NCBI RefSeq assembly: GCF_001424405.1
Contig: NZ_LMPS01000001.1
Location: forward strand, 927,999-991,998
DNA from: Dyadobacter sp. Leaf189
Lineage (GTDB): Bacteria; Bacteroidota; Bacteroidia; Cytophagales; Spirosomataceae
Length of the DNA stretch: 64,000 nt
Direction: 5' to 3'
The notes beneath the pieces are model-generated. The model did no database searches, had not been told where the DNA came from, and saw nothing but the letters and a program-made list of their open reading frames with translations. A program made the translations under genes and the position numbers. This document shows positions 1 to 9,320 of the stretch, in pieces. Numbering within the stretch: position 1 is the stretch's first letter; every line of letters starts with the position of its first letter.

Positions 1-1473
1 GAGGAGATATATGACCTTTTTGCAATTCGCATTGTACTGGAATCTTCGGCTGAAAATGATCGTGAAAAAGCGATCTGCTGGCAGGCGTACTCCATTGTTA
101 CTGATCATTATAAGCCTAACCCGGATCGGCTAAAAGACTTTTTGAGCACACCGCGTGCAAATGGGTACCAGTCGCTGCACTCAACAGTAATGAGCAAGAG
201 CGGACAGTGGGTAGAAGTCCAGATACGCACGACGCGAATGGATGAAATCGCAGAAAAAGGCTACGCAGCGCACTGGAAGTACAAAGGCAACGATACCAAA
301 GTCCGCGGTAATATCGAGCAATGGATTACGCAGGTCCGCGAAACGCTTGAAAATGGCTTTGGGGATAAAACTGCCGCGATCGAGTTTCTTGATGAATTCA
401 GAAGTAACCTGTTCAACGAAGAGGTTTTTGTATTTACACCAAAAGGTGAATTGAAGGTATTGCAAAGCGGCGCAACAGCGCTGGATTTCGCATTTGATAT
501 CCACTCCGAAGTGGGCGCGCATTGTATGGCTGCCAAAGTAGGGGGTATCCTGGTTCCGATCAGCTACGTGCTCAACAATGGGGATCAGATCGAAATCATA
601 ACTTCCAATAAGCAGAAACCCAATGAAGACTGGCTGCGGATCGTAGTTACCTCGAAAGCCCGGGCCAGGATCAAGGATTTTCTGAAAGAAGATAATCGCC
701 GGTACGAAACTGACGGCCGGCAGATGGTTGAGAAAAAACTTAAAACACTTGGTATTGAACTTACTGCCGAGGTTGTCAACCAACTGAGGGCATTTTTCGA
801 ATGTAAAACAGCGCCCGACTTTTTCTACCGAATAGGAAAGGGATATATTCAGCTTGATGAGCTGAAAAGGTTCAAGAAGGATAAAGAAATAAAAGAGCGG
901 AAAGCCGATTCCGCCCATGCAGCAAATGCGGTTCCCGGGCCGGTTGGCAGCGATGGTAAGACACTTACCAAGTTTTTAAAACAAATCCACGGCGACCGGG
1001 CAGACAGTGATACACTGTTGATCGGCGACGATATGGACAAAATCGATTACAAGCTTGCCGCCTGCTGCAATCCGATTGCTGGCGACGACGTTTTTGGTTT
1101 TGTTACGATTAACGAAGGCATTAAAATACACCGGACTACCTGTCCGAATGCGGCCGAACTGATGTCCAAACATGGTAACCGTATTATCAAGGCCAAATGG
1201 GAATCTAACAAGGATGAAGCCTTCCTCGCAGGGCTCTATTTGTCTGGAACAGACCGCGTGGGACTGGTGAATGACGTGACGCGTATCATTTCAAATGAGC
1301 TGCATATCAACATGCGCGGACTGACAATTGATACCAAAGACGGCGTGTTTAATGGGGATATCAAGCTCTATGTACAGGATACGCGGCATTTGGATATCCT
1401 GATTAATAAGCTGGAACAGGTAGAGGGAGTTTACAACGTACAGCGCTTTGACACGAACCTGAGCCACACCTGA
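1..1473 (+). CDS. RelA/SpoT family (p)ppGpp synthetase, 5'-truncated
   Basis: This is the C-terminal 490 residues of a long RelA/SpoT protein; the reading frame is open from base 1, so the HD hydrolase domain and the start lie outside the window. The remaining part begins in the synthetase domain (IYDLFAIRIV near residue 4, GYQSLH at 55-60, then EVQIRT). A TGS domain follows from about 141 (EVFVFTPKG), then a conserved Cys-Cys segment (C355, C356) of the zinc-finger-like region, and a C-terminal ACT domain from about 412. The protein makes, and in bifunctional members also degrades, the stringent-response alarmone in the cytoplasm. Whether hydrolase activity is present cannot be judged here. 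A TTG at 142 is not a real start because homology continues upstream of it. Confidence 0.95.
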   Translation, partial: EEIYDLFAIRIVLESSAENDREKAICWQAYSIVTDHYKPNPDRLKDFLSTPRANGYQSLHSTVMSKSGQWVEVQIRTTRMDEIAEKGYAAHWKYKGNDTKVRGNIEQWITQVRETLENGFGDKTAAIEFLDEFRSNLFNEEVFVFTPKGELKVLQSGATALDFAFDIHSEVGAHCMAAKVGGILVPISYVLNNGDQIEIITSNKQKPNEDWLRIVVTSKARARIKDFLKEDNRRYETDGRQMVEKKLKTLGIELTAEVVNQLRAFFECKTAPDFFYRIGKGYIQLDELKRFKKDKEIKERKADSAHAANAVPGPVGSDGKTLTKFLKQIHGDRADSDTLLIGDDMDKIDYKLAACCNPIAGDDVFGFVTINEGIKIHRTTCPNAAELMSKHGNRIIKAKWESNKDEAFLAGLYLSGTDRVGLVNDVTRIISNELHINMRGLTIDTKDGVFNGDIKLYVQDTRHLDILINKLEQVEGVYNVQRFDTNLSHT

Positions 1474-1520
1474 TTGGGTGAACGATTATCGTCAGGCAGT
1501 GTTATTAAATTGTGTCGACC

Positions 1521-1541
1521 CTGGTATTGTTAAATTACCAG
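1521..1541. promoter_or_regulatory. CTGGTA/TACCAG inverted repeat upstream of fur
   Basis: Two perfect 6-base arms (CTGGTA and TACCAG) are separated by 9 bases, between the relA/spoT stop and the Fur-family start. It could be an operator (possibly autoregulation) or a weak terminator for the upstream gene. No T-tract follows, which favours the operator reading, but nothing here decides it. Confidence 0.3.
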
Positions 1542-1596
1542 ATTGACTGTGATTTAGTATAAAAAAGCGTATTTTCGCGCAAGAATAGTCAGAGAT

Positions 1597-2100
1597 ATGC
1601 CACAAGCCAGCAAACCAAATTTCGAAGCCGCCAAGAAAATCCTGACGGCTTACCTGGAAAATAAAGGACTTCGCAAAACGCCTGAACGCTTTGCGATATT
1701 GGAAGAGATCTACACCAGGGAAGATCATTTTGACGTAGATGAGCTTTACATCAGCATGAAAAACAAACGGTACCGGGTTAGCCGCGCAACCGTTTACAAC
1801 ACGCTGGATGTTTTGGTAGATTGTGACCTTGTGACCAAACACCAGTTTGGGAAAAACCTGGCGCAATTTGAAAAGTCTTACGGTAACAAACAACACGATC
1901 ACCTGATCTGCACGGATTGCCATAAAGTAATGGAGTTCTGCGATCCAAGGATCCAGTCTATACAGAATATGGTAGGCGAAATGCTGAATTTCAGCGTGAT
2001 GCACCATTCACTTATCTTCTACGGTAACTGTACCAAGGAAAATTGCCAGAACCGCAACGACGTACCGAGGGAAACTTCGGCTGCATACGAAGACAGATAG
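1597..2100 (+). CDS. fur: Fur-family transcriptional repressor
   Basis: A 167-residue metal-dependent DNA-binding repressor. The N-terminal winged helix carries the recognition helix around VSRATVYNTL, and the dimerisation domain has the family hallmark HDHLIC followed by two structural zinc-binding pairs, C105-x2-C108 and C145-x4-C150. Length and order match Fur rather than the shorter Zur, but PerR-like roles cannot be excluded from sequence alone. The gene lies 123 bases after relA/spoT and 79 bases before purA, so it is probably transcribed on its own. The ATG start is supported by the N-terminal helix preceding the winged helix, as in Fur. Confidence 0.85.
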   Translation: MPQASKPNFEAAKKILTAYLENKGLRKTPERFAILEEIYTREDHFDVDELYISMKNKRYRVSRATVYNTLDVLVDCDLVTKHQFGKNLAQFEKSYGNKQHDHLICTDCHKVMEFCDPRIQSIQNMVGEMLNFSVMHHSLIFYGNCTKENCQNRNDVPRETSAAYEDR

Positions 2101-2116
2101 TATCTGATATCCTTTA

Positions 2117-2150
2117 AGGCAGGGGCTTGCTCCTGCCTATCTTATTCTTA
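2117..2150 (+). terminator. Probable terminator after fur
   Basis: A hairpin with 8-base arms (AGGCAGGG at 2117-2124, TCCTGCCT at 2131-2138, one G-T pair, loop GCTTGC) starts 17 bases after the fur stop. It is followed by a T-rich but broken tract, so termination may be incomplete. Confidence 0.5.
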
Positions 2151-2179
2151 CACATATAGTTTCAGTAATCAAAAATTGA

Positions 2180-3475
2180 ATGAAAGTTGACGTACTACTT
2201 GGGCTCCAATGGGGAGACGAGGGAAAAGGTAAAATCGTGGACGTTTTGGCGCCGCGTTACCAGGTTGTAGCCCGTTTTCAGGGTGGCCCGAATGCGGGGC
2301 ACACGCTTGAATTTGATGGTATCAAACACGTTTTGCACCAAATTCCTTCCGGTATCTTCCGCAGTGATATCCAGAATATTATAGGAAACGGCGTGGTTCT
2401 AGACCCGATCGTTTTCAGAAGAGAGATTGAAAATCTCGGCAAATACAACCTTGACCTTGTGAGCAACCTTGTTGTTTCCAAGAAAGCGTCTATTATCGTT
2501 CCTACACATTCATTGCTCGATGCAGCTTACGAGCGTTCGAAGGGCGATTCCAAAATCGGTTCTACACTGAGAGGAATTGGCCCCGCTTACCAGGATAAAA
2601 CTGCAAGGCTCGGATTGCGCGTAGGAGATGTGCTATCCCCGAATTTTGCACAGAAATACAAGAAACTGGTTGATGCCCACAAGGTGATCCTTGATTTCTA
2701 TCAATATGATTACGCAGAAGCTTTACCAAAAGCTGAGGAAAACTTCTTCGCTGCGGTGGAATTCATGAAGCAGTTCACATTGGTTAACAGCGAGTATGTT
2801 GTTAACGATGCATTGGCCAACAACAAAACGGTTCTGGCAGAAGGAGCGCAGGGATCTTTGCTGGACATTGACTTTGGTTCATACCCGTTTGTAACCAGCT
2901 CAACTACCATGGCTGCCGGTGCCTGTACCGGTCTTGGTATTGCACCAAAGCAGGTAGGAGAGGTTTTCGGAATTTTCAAAGCGTACTGCACGCGCGTAGG
3001 CAGCGGTCCATTTCCAACTGAGCTACTGGAAGAAACCGGTGAGAAAATGCGTCAGGAAGGCCGTGAATTTGGTGCTACCACGGGTCGCCCTCGCCGGTGC
3101 GGCTGGCTCGATCTGCCTGCATTGAAGTACGCGATCATGATCAATGGAGTTACCCAGCTGATTATGATGAAGGTAGATGTACTTACCGTTTTTGATTCAA
3201 TCAAGGTTTGTACAAACTATAAGCTTGCAGACGGAACGCTGACAGAACAGCTTCCTTACGATCTATGTGATGAGTCTGTTGAGCCGGTCTATAAAGAATT
3301 CAAAGGCTGGCAAACTTCCCTCGACGGTATCCACGATTTTGATGCCATTCCGGAAGAGCTGGTAGCTTATGTAAAATTCCTGGAAGAGGAATTGAAGTTG
3401 CCAATTACATTCATTTCCACCGGTCCTGACCGTGAGGCATTGATCAGCCGCGAAGCGTCTGCATTGTCGGTTTAG
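2180..3475 (+). CDS. purA: Adenylosuccinate synthetase
   Basis: A 431-residue enzyme that joins IMP and aspartate using GTP, the first committed step to AMP. The N-terminal GTP-binding signature is GDEGKGK at 12-18. It is followed by the GP-A-HT segment, the RGIGPAYQDK loop in the IMP site and the TTGRPRRCGW segment that contacts GTP and aspartate near the C-terminal third. Length is typical of the family and all key segments are intact. It is cytoplasmic. A palindromic repeat follows about 25 bases after the stop. Confidence 0.98.
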   Translation: MKVDVLLGLQWGDEGKGKIVDVLAPRYQVVARFQGGPNAGHTLEFDGIKHVLHQIPSGIFRSDIQNIIGNGVVLDPIVFRREIENLGKYNLDLVSNLVVSKKASIIVPTHSLLDAAYERSKGDSKIGSTLRGIGPAYQDKTARLGLRVGDVLSPNFAQKYKKLVDAHKVILDFYQYDYAEALPKAEENFFAAVEFMKQFTLVNSEYVVNDALANNKTVLAEGAQGSLLDIDFGSYPFVTSSTTMAAGACTGLGIAPKQVGEVFGIFKAYCTRVGSGPFPTELLEETGEKMRQEGREFGATTGRPRRCGWLDLPALKYAIMINGVTQLIMMKVDVLTVFDSIKVCTNYKLADGTLTEQLPYDLCDESVEPVYKEFKGWQTSLDGIHDFDAIPEELVAYVKFLEEELKLPITFISTGPDREALISREASALSV

Positions 3476-3500
3476 GTAAGAAGAAGGAGTTGTTTACCTT

Positions 3501-3575
3501 GTCACCCTGAGCGGAGTCGAAGGGCGGGCACTATGCCCCTTCGACCGCCCGGCGGCCCGGTCCGCTCAGGGTGAC
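3501..3575. repeat. Palindromic dispersed repeat, copy A
   Basis: The outer arms are GTCACCCTGAGCGGA at the left and TCCGCTCAGGGTGAC at the right, a perfect 15-base inverted repeat, with GTCGAAGGG/CCCTTCGAC-like inner arms. The right 35 bases (3541-3575) occur exactly, reverse-complemented, at 62968-63002. It sits between the convergent stops of purA and the SNF2 gene. It resembles the REP-like intergenic palindromes seen in many Bacteroidota genomes and may also act as a bidirectional terminator. Confidence 0.85.
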
Positions 3576-3623
3576 AAAATTATAGGGTACAAGTGATAAA
3601 GTAAGTGCCTTAGGTACCAGCGG

Positions 3624-6566
3624 CTATGCCAGCAAATTCAACACATCTTCCCGGCTGAGCGATTTTATAAAACCTTCTTCGTTTGAAATCAGGTCGTCAG
3701 CGAGCTGTTTCTTTGATTTCTGCAATGCAAGAATCTTCTCCTCTACCGAGTTTTTAGTTATAAACTTATAAGTAAAAACGGTTCTGTGCTGGCCAATGCG
3801 GTGTGCGCGGTCTACTGCCTGTGCTTCAATGGCCGGGTTCCACCAGGGATCTAGAATGAAAACGTAGTCGGCGGCGGTGAGGTTAAGCCCGAGGCCGCCT
3901 GCTTTTAGCGAGATCAGAAATATCTTGATACCCGCTTGCTCCTGAAACGTTTCCACCTGCTCCTGCCGGTCCTTTGTTGAGCCGTCGAGATACGCGTATC
4001 TGATATTCCGTTCGTCGAGATAATGCCTGAAAAGGTCAAGGTGTTTGATGTACTGGCTGAAAACCAGGATTTTGTGATCCTCAGTCATAACCGTCTGCAT
4101 CTTGTGCAGCACATCCTCGAATTTGCCCGAACCGTGACTATATCTCGGATCAACCATCAACGGGTGGTTTGCGAGTTGCCGGAGCTTTGTAAGGCCCTGC
4201 AATACAACCAGCTGCGACTTGGAAATGCCTTCTTTATCAATGCTTTGAAGAATCAGATTCCGATAGTAGGCTTTTGCTTCCTCGTAAGCTTTTTCCTGCT
4301 CTTCCACCATATCACAGTACTGGATACTCTCGACTTTTTCAGGAAGATCAGTCGCTACCTGCGATTTCAGCCTTCGTAAAATGAACGGTTTGATCAGGTT
4401 ATAAAGTCGCTTCGATTTATCTTCATCACCTTTCTTCTCAATCGGAATCTGAAATTCGTCCCTGAAAAATGACTGACTACCCAGCAAACCCGGGTTTACA
4501 AAGGTCATTTGTGACCACAGATCAAGTGTGTTATTTTCAATCGGCGTACCCGTCAACACGAGCCGGTGGGAAGAATTAAGCTTTCGTACAGCCTTCGTGA
4601 TAATGGAAGTCGGGTTTTTAATGGCCTGCGACTCATCAAGAATAATGTAATTGAACCGGTAAGCTTCGATAATATCAATATCCAGCCTCACAATCCCGTA
4701 TGAGGTTAAAATCAGGTCGTACTGATCAAATTGCGCTGTATCCTTTTCCCGGTTAGTGCCGGTATAAAGGAGAACTTTCAGGTCGGGTGTAAATTTCTTC
4801 GCTTCCAGTTGCCAGTTGTACAGCAGTGAAGTAGGCATGATCAGCATGGAAGGATTAGATGCGCCATTCTCCTTCTCGGATTGCAGCAATGCCAGTGTCT
4901 GGACCGTTTTCCCTAAACCCATATCATCGGCCAGGCAACCTCCAAGCCGGTATTGTTTGAGAAATTGAAGCCAGTCGTAACCTGTTTTTTGGTAAGGCCG
5001 TAAAGTGCCTTTGAAATTCACAGGAGGATCGACAGGCTCAATTTGCTGGAAATTCCGAAGGTTTTCGAGCTTTCTGCTGATTACGGTTGTGGCGAGGTTT
5101 TCCTCCTGCAGTTCCTGTACCAATGCCAAATGGTGCATCCGGAGCCGGAGCTGATCGTCGTCTTCGGCGTGCTCGGTGAACGAAAAGAATTCAGAGTATT
5201 TGGTAAACCACCATTCGGGGATCACTGCGGTTTCTCCATTTGGTAGTAAAAATTCTTTCTTACGGTTCAGAATGTAGCTTCTCAGCTGTATAAACGGGAT
5301 CTCAAACTCTCCAAACTTCACTTTTGCATTGATATCGAACCAGTCACGGCCTTCCTGAACCGAGATGTCCAGGGAAGAGTACCCCAGGAAATAACGTTTG
5401 CTGTCGCTGGTATTCTGCCTTACGCTGATGCCATTTTCAGATAACGTTATCGCATTGCCTTGCAACCAGCCAAAAGCTTGTGACTTTGGCATTTGCAGCT
5501 TTCCATTGCGCATATTCAGCCCCCATTCCTTCAAAAGTCGCACATTCTTGCTTTCCCCATCGATATCACGCCTTACCTTGTTGAAAAAGTAATCATTCCC
5601 TTTCTTCTCCATGTGTACACTCGACGGATGCGCGAAGCTGTCGTAATGAAAGGAAAAACCTGCATATTGGAACGAAAGATCAAAAGTGACGTCGCTATCT
5701 TCCTCTTCGATCACCTCCACATCTTCTGAATCCTGGAAAAGCACCGGCGTCTTTTTAGGCGCTGTTGTAAATTCGGAGATGGTCAGCACCGTTTTTGGCT
5801 GCGACGAGACATTCCTGATCTCAAATCCTTTGGCCGCCACATCGTAAGAAGCAATAAGCGGAGCAACAAAGCGCCCGTAATACTGCTCCTCCACCTGACC
5901 CGGAATGGCAATGAATTTTTTGTTCAGAAATGGCTTGATCTTCTTCCCGTCCACATTTCCTTCGAAGCTGTAAAGATGTCCGTCGACAATGAGCCAGGCA
6001 GGATCTTCGCAGATCAGAAATGCATTTTTATATTGAAAATCAAGCTTTTGGTATTTGTGGCGGATCGTTGGGAAGTAATGTGTGTTATCTTCATTCCTTA
6101 CAAAATGAAAGCGTATCGTCGCTTTTTCAGGCTCGGTGACGACAGGTTTCCAGAGCGGGTTACCGTCGCTTCCCATGATGAAAATGTCCTTTCCATTCAG
6201 CTTTTCCAAGATCCGGGCTTTGCTATTTTCGAGGTAGCTTGCGATGGCTTCCTGAATTGCCTTATCGCCTTTTTGTGCGTCGTAAACTTTAAGGAAGAAG
6301 TCGACCGCATTGAGCTTTTTGGTGTTAAACTTCCGGACTACCAGATCTTGCTGAATATCGTCGATCAGTTTTACCAGCTCAAAATCCCCGGCGTCAAGCC
6401 CGCTTCTGAACTCCTTGACGTTTTTGGAAGATATATTCTGGATCTGAAACGTAAAATCGCCTTGTGCATTCAGCTGTACGGCGAAAGCTTCAAAAATATA
6501 CCCCAAATATTCATGGTTCAAAATTGAATAAACAATCTTAAATGGCTCGGACGGAGATACTTTCAT
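3624..6566 (-). CDS. SNF2-family DNA-dependent ATPase/helicase
   Basis: With an ATG start at 6566 this is a 980-residue Swi2/Snf2 protein; an upstream TTG could extend it by 15 residues, but that extension has no family support. The N-terminal half (about 1-500) is poorly conserved. The ATPase core starts near 530 with the Walker A variant GLGKT (K553). The Walker B position reads DESQ (644-647) instead of the usual DEAH or DEGH. LTGTPIENN, the helicase C-domain segment SLKAGGLGLNL and DRAHRIGQ complete the motor. Bacterial SNF2 proteins remodel RNA polymerase or DNA-protein complexes; the target of this one is unknown. It appears monocistronic. Confidence 0.9.
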   Translation of the reverse strand: MKVSPSEPFKIVYSILNHEYLGYIFEAFAVQLNAQGDFTFQIQNISSKNVKEFRSGLDAGDFELVKLIDDIQQDLVVRKFNTKKLNAVDFFLKVYDAQKGDKAIQEAIASYLENSKARILEKLNGKDIFIMGSDGNPLWKPVVTEPEKATIRFHFVRNEDNTHYFPTIRHKYQKLDFQYKNAFLICEDPAWLIVDGHLYSFEGNVDGKKIKPFLNKKFIAIPGQVEEQYYGRFVAPLIASYDVAAKGFEIRNVSSQPKTVLTISEFTTAPKKTPVLFQDSEDVEVIEEEDSDVTFDLSFQYAGFSFHYDSFAHPSSVHMEKKGNDYFFNKVRRDIDGESKNVRLLKEWGLNMRNGKLQMPKSQAFGWLQGNAITLSENGISVRQNTSDSKRYFLGYSSLDISVQEGRDWFDINAKVKFGEFEIPFIQLRSYILNRKKEFLLPNGETAVIPEWWFTKYSEFFSFTEHAEDDDQLRLRMHHLALVQELQEENLATTVISRKLENLRNFQQIEPVDPPVNFKGTLRPYQKTGYDWLQFLKQYRLGGCLADDMGLGKTVQTLALLQSEKENGASNPSMLIMPTSLLYNWQLEAKKFTPDLKVLLYTGTNREKDTAQFDQYDLILTSYGIVRLDIDIIEAYRFNYIILDESQAIKNPTSIITKAVRKLNSSHRLVLTGTPIENNTLDLWSQMTFVNPGLLGSQSFFRDEFQIPIEKKGDEDKSKRLYNLIKPFILRRLKSQVATDLPEKVESIQYCDMVEEQEKAYEEAKAYYRNLILQSIDKEGISKSQLVVLQGLTKLRQLANHPLMVDPRYSHGSGKFEDVLHKMQTVMTEDHKILVFSQYIKHLDLFRHYLDERNIRYAYLDGSTKDRQEQVETFQEQAGIKIFLISLKAGGLGLNLTAADYVFILDPWWNPAIEAQAVDRAHRIGQHRTVFTYKFITKNSVEEKILALQKSKKQLADDLISNEEGFIKSLSREDVLNLLA

Positions 6567-6649
6567 TATCCGGTTTCTACAAGTAATAAGTGTTGACGAA
6601 ATGCTTCCCAAAGAGTAGGAGACGACCTCTTTTAAGAATTGGGAAACTT

Positions 6650-6680
6650 CAAATATAGGTTAAATCATACCTAAATGAAA
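6650..6680 (-). promoter_or_regulatory. Bacteroidota-type promoter for the SNF2 gene
   Basis: On the minus strand TTTC is followed after 19 bases by TATATTTG, close to the Bacteroidota consensus TTTG-N19-TAnnTTTG. It lies about 85 bases upstream of the ATG at 6566, which supports that start over the upstream TTG. Confidence 0.45.
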
Positions 6681-6812
6681 GTCCGCACACGCAGCAGTAA
6701 GCAATATTTGTAGAAAAAATTGAGACAGGTTTCCAAACAATTCGATAGGGGTTGCTGCTATCGGAATGCGCGCAATGGTGAGCATTGCCTGGGGGATGTA
6801 ACCATGCTTTTG

Positions 6813-7481
6813 TTAATGTTTTTTAAGCGCGAGGCTTACCAGTTCTGCCGTGTTTTTTACATTCGTTTTCTTCATAATGCTGGCACGTTGGTTGGCCACC
6901 GTATTGGAGCTGATCTCGAATTTTTCGGCTATATCCTTGCTGCTCATTCCCTCAATGAGGCATTTCAGGATCTGCTGCTCGCGCGGGGTGAGCAGGTTCC
7001 ATACCGATTTTCCTTCCAGCTCTTCCTGCGCCGGGGCGGGTTCGGGTGCCACGAGCAACTGTTTCATCAGTTTTTTGATGATAATGGAAGAGGCATAAGG
7101 TGGAAAATACAGCTCACCTTTTGCAATGGCGCGGATCGCCAGAAGCATTTCGTCGCGGCTCGCGTCTTTTTGCAGGTAGCCCGATGCGCCGCTTAATGCA
7201 GATGCTACAATATAATCTGCATTGTTGTGCATGCTGAAAACCAGTATTTTAACATTCGGGAATGCGGGTACGATCTGTTTGATCACGTCCAGGCCGGGTA
7301 CGCGCGGCATGGTCAGGTCAAGCAAAATCACGTCCGGATTCACTTTTTCCACCATATCCCACACTTCGTCACCGTCGGCTGCTTCGCCTGCAATCAGCAG
7401 GTCTTCTTCATCTTCGAGCAGGGTGATAATTCCCTGCCTGACAACCGAGTGGTCGTCGACAACCAAAATCCGTATACGCAT
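6813..7481 (-). CDS. LuxR/NarL-type response regulator
   Basis: A 222-residue two-component regulator. The receiver domain (1-120) has the acidic pair D9/D10, the phosphoacceptor D55 in LLDLTMP, the conserved Ser in FSMH and the Lys in LQKDAS. A roughly 30-residue Pro/Ala/Glu linker leads to a LuxR-type helix-turn-helix (LTPREQQILKCLIEGMSSKDIAEKF, given here only in name order, about 155-220). It is the last gene of the minus-strand nirB-nirD-kinase run, 24 bases after the kinase stop. Its likely role is to activate nitrate assimilation genes in answer to the neighbouring NarX-like kinase; target sites are not known. Confidence 0.92.
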   Translation of the reverse strand: MRIRILVVDDHSVVRQGIITLLEDEEDLLIAGEAADGDEVWDMVEKVNPDVILLDLTMPRVPGLDVIKQIVPAFPNVKILVFSMHNNADYIVASALSGASGYLQKDASRDEMLLAIRAIAKGELYFPPYASSIIIKKLMKQLLVAPEPAPAQEELEGKSVWNLLTPREQQILKCLIEGMSSKDIAEKFEISSNTVANQRASIMKKTNVKNTAELVSLALKKH

Positions 7482-7505
7482 TCTGCTTTAAAAAGGAGTG
7501 ACAGT

Positions 7506-8933
7506 TCATAGTTCGACTTCCAGGACGAGCCTGGTGCCACCGTCGATTTTGGAGGAGATATTCAATCTGGCATTGAGCAGCTGGCTCCTTGTGCGGATAT
7601 TTTCCATTCCATTGCCGGAAGTCGAAAACCCGCCCTCTGTTTTCAGCTGATCCATTTCAAAACCCTTCCCATCGTCGGCGATCTCCAAAATAATACGATT
7701 ACTGCTCTGTTCCAATTTAATCTTAATGCGATCAGCCCCGGCGTGCTTGATCGCATTGTTAAGTGCTTCCTGTGCGATCCGGTACAGGCTCGTTTCCATA
7801 ATGCCGCTTATAGCGATTCTTGAACTGGTATCTCCTTCAAAATCAACCCGCACACCGGCAATTTCGGCTGTCTGGTCACAAAGCAGTTTCAATGCGGCAG
7901 CAAGTCCGAAATCATTCAGTACCGAAGGCATCAGATTGAAAGATACCTGTCGCGTAGTCTGGATAATGTCCTGCACGAGCGCCACAAGCTTTTCGAACTG
8001 CCGCTTGTGTTTTTCATCATGAAACTGCACCGATTTGAGCTTTTCAGCATGCAATTTGAGCCCGGTCAGCATTTGCCCAATCCCGTCGTGCAGTTCCAGT
8101 GCAAACCGTTTACGTTCTTCTTCCTGTCCTTCAATCAGCGAAGCTGCTCTGATCTGGTTTTCTGCCAGTTTCATCTGGTACTTCTCTTCTTCGACGCGCA
8201 ACAACTCATTTTGTGCTTCCAAGAGCTGTAAATTGGCTTGTTTCAGTTTTTGGTTAGAAAGCTGCAATGCATTCTCAGACTCGGTCAGCATTCTTACAAC
8301 ACGCCGGGTTGTATTTACCACCGGCCTGAAAATCAGCAATCCCTCAGCCAGCAGTACCAGAATGGTCATGATATCCAGGATCCATTCTATCCTTTCCAGG
8401 TTTTCCAGCCGCTCGAAACTTTCGCGGTCAAACTGGAAAACGATCTTGTCCATTTTGGCAAGAAAGCGGGGTTCATTCTCTAAAATGGTTTGTAATCCCT
8501 GCTCGCTGGCCTGGGTCGAGGTATCACGCTCAATGATTAGAAACTGCGTGTACATTTCGTCAAATACCGGTTCGAGCTCGGTGAACATCTGATCCAGTAG
8601 CGGACTTTTCCAGGTTACAAACCCGTCCTCGACGGCCAGTCTCCGGTTTGCAAGATTTTCGTGACTTGTTTTCCAGAGATCCAGCAGTTCCGAAAAACGG
8701 GCCGAGTCCCTGTGCGCTGTACCGCTGATTTTGAGCAATGCAAGCTTCGTCAGGCGCTGGCTTAACATCCGCTGGCGCCCCGCCACATTTACTACCCGAC
8801 TGTCGTGGTTGAGGTTACTAATTGTTTTTCTGATCAGGAATAAGCCGCTGAGCGTCAGTAATGCAACTACGCATAATGCGACCACATAAAACCTTGTCAG
8901 ACTACCTGCTACCCGTTTGTCGAGTCTATCCAT
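7506..8933 (-). CDS. NarX-like nitrate/nitrite sensor histidine kinase
   Basis: A 475-residue membrane kinase. Two membrane segments (about 15-36 and 185-205) flank a periplasmic helical domain. Just after the first segment, NVAGRQRMLSQRL (49-61) matches the nitrate-binding P-box of NarX/NarQ, which is the main ground for the substrate call. A coiled-coil linker (about 215-270) leads to a HisKA_3 dimerisation domain with the phosphorylated H282 in ELHDGIGQ. A HATPase domain follows, with the N-box EALNNAIKHA and the G-box DDGKGF. It starts 4 bases after the nirD stop, so it is co-transcribed with nitrite reductase, and its partner regulator follows directly. Confidence 0.88.
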   Translation of the reverse strand: MDRLDKRVAGSLTRFYVVALCVVALLTLSGLFLIRKTISNLNHDSRVVNVAGRQRMLSQRLTKLALLKISGTAHRDSARFSELLDLWKTSHENLANRRLAVEDGFVTWKSPLLDQMFTELEPVFDEMYTQFLIIERDTSTQASEQGLQTILENEPRFLAKMDKIVFQFDRESFERLENLERIEWILDIMTILVLLAEGLLIFRPVVNTTRRVVRMLTESENALQLSNQKLKQANLQLLEAQNELLRVEEEKYQMKLAENQIRAASLIEGQEEERKRFALELHDGIGQMLTGLKLHAEKLKSVQFHDEKHKRQFEKLVALVQDIIQTTRQVSFNLMPSVLNDFGLAAALKLLCDQTAEIAGVRVDFEGDTSSRIAISGIMETSLYRIAQEALNNAIKHAGADRIKIKLEQSSNRIILEIADDGKGFEMDQLKTEGGFSTSGNGMENIRTRSQLLNARLNISSKIDGGTRLVLEVEL

Positions 8934-8937
8934 TTGC

Positions 8938-9279
8938 TCATATTCCGATATATACCAGGTTTTCTTTCACCATCACCGGAAAGGTTTTGATTTGATAAGC
9001 ATCGTCATTGAGGCAATGCCCGGTTTGCAATGAAAAGGTTTTTTTGTGAAAAGGACAAGCCACTTTCGGTTCACCATCCTGGCTCCCGATCATCCCGCGC
9101 GCCACGGCCATTTGCTGCCGGTGCGGACATTCATTATCTGTGGCGTACCATTCGCCTCTTCTTGCGAAATTAAATATAGCGATTTGTTTCCCGTCAATCA
9201 GCGCACAACCGCCGCCATCTTCCGGTATATCGCTCACTTGACAGGCTACATGCCAGGTTACTGTTGTTTCAGTTTCCAT
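8938..9279 (-). CDS. nirD: Nitrite reductase small subunit, Rieske type
   Basis: A 113-residue single-domain Rieske protein that partners NirB in NAD(P)H-dependent reduction of nitrite to ammonium. The [2Fe-2S] ligands appear intact: C51-x-H53 in ECPHRQ and C75-x2-H78 in CPFHKK, with the basic loop expected between them. Many NirD proteins have lost these ligands, so their retention suggests a working cluster. It lies downstream of nirB with a 150-base gap filled by an inverted repeat, and 4 bases before the sensor kinase gene. Confidence 0.93.
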   Translation of the reverse strand: METETTVTWHVACQVSDIPEDGGGCALIDGKQIAIFNFARRGEWYATDNECPHRQQMAVARGMIGSQDGEPKVACPFHKKTFSLQTGHCLNDDAYQIKTFPVMVKENLVYIGI

Positions 9280-9320
9280 GAAATGAATGTTTTTGATTGT
9301 TAGAATATTTGGGGCCTAGA

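Noticed and set aside
181..918. 245-codon minus-strand frame opposite relA/spoT
   Set aside because: It is antisense to a clearly conserved protein and has no recognisable domain or leader.
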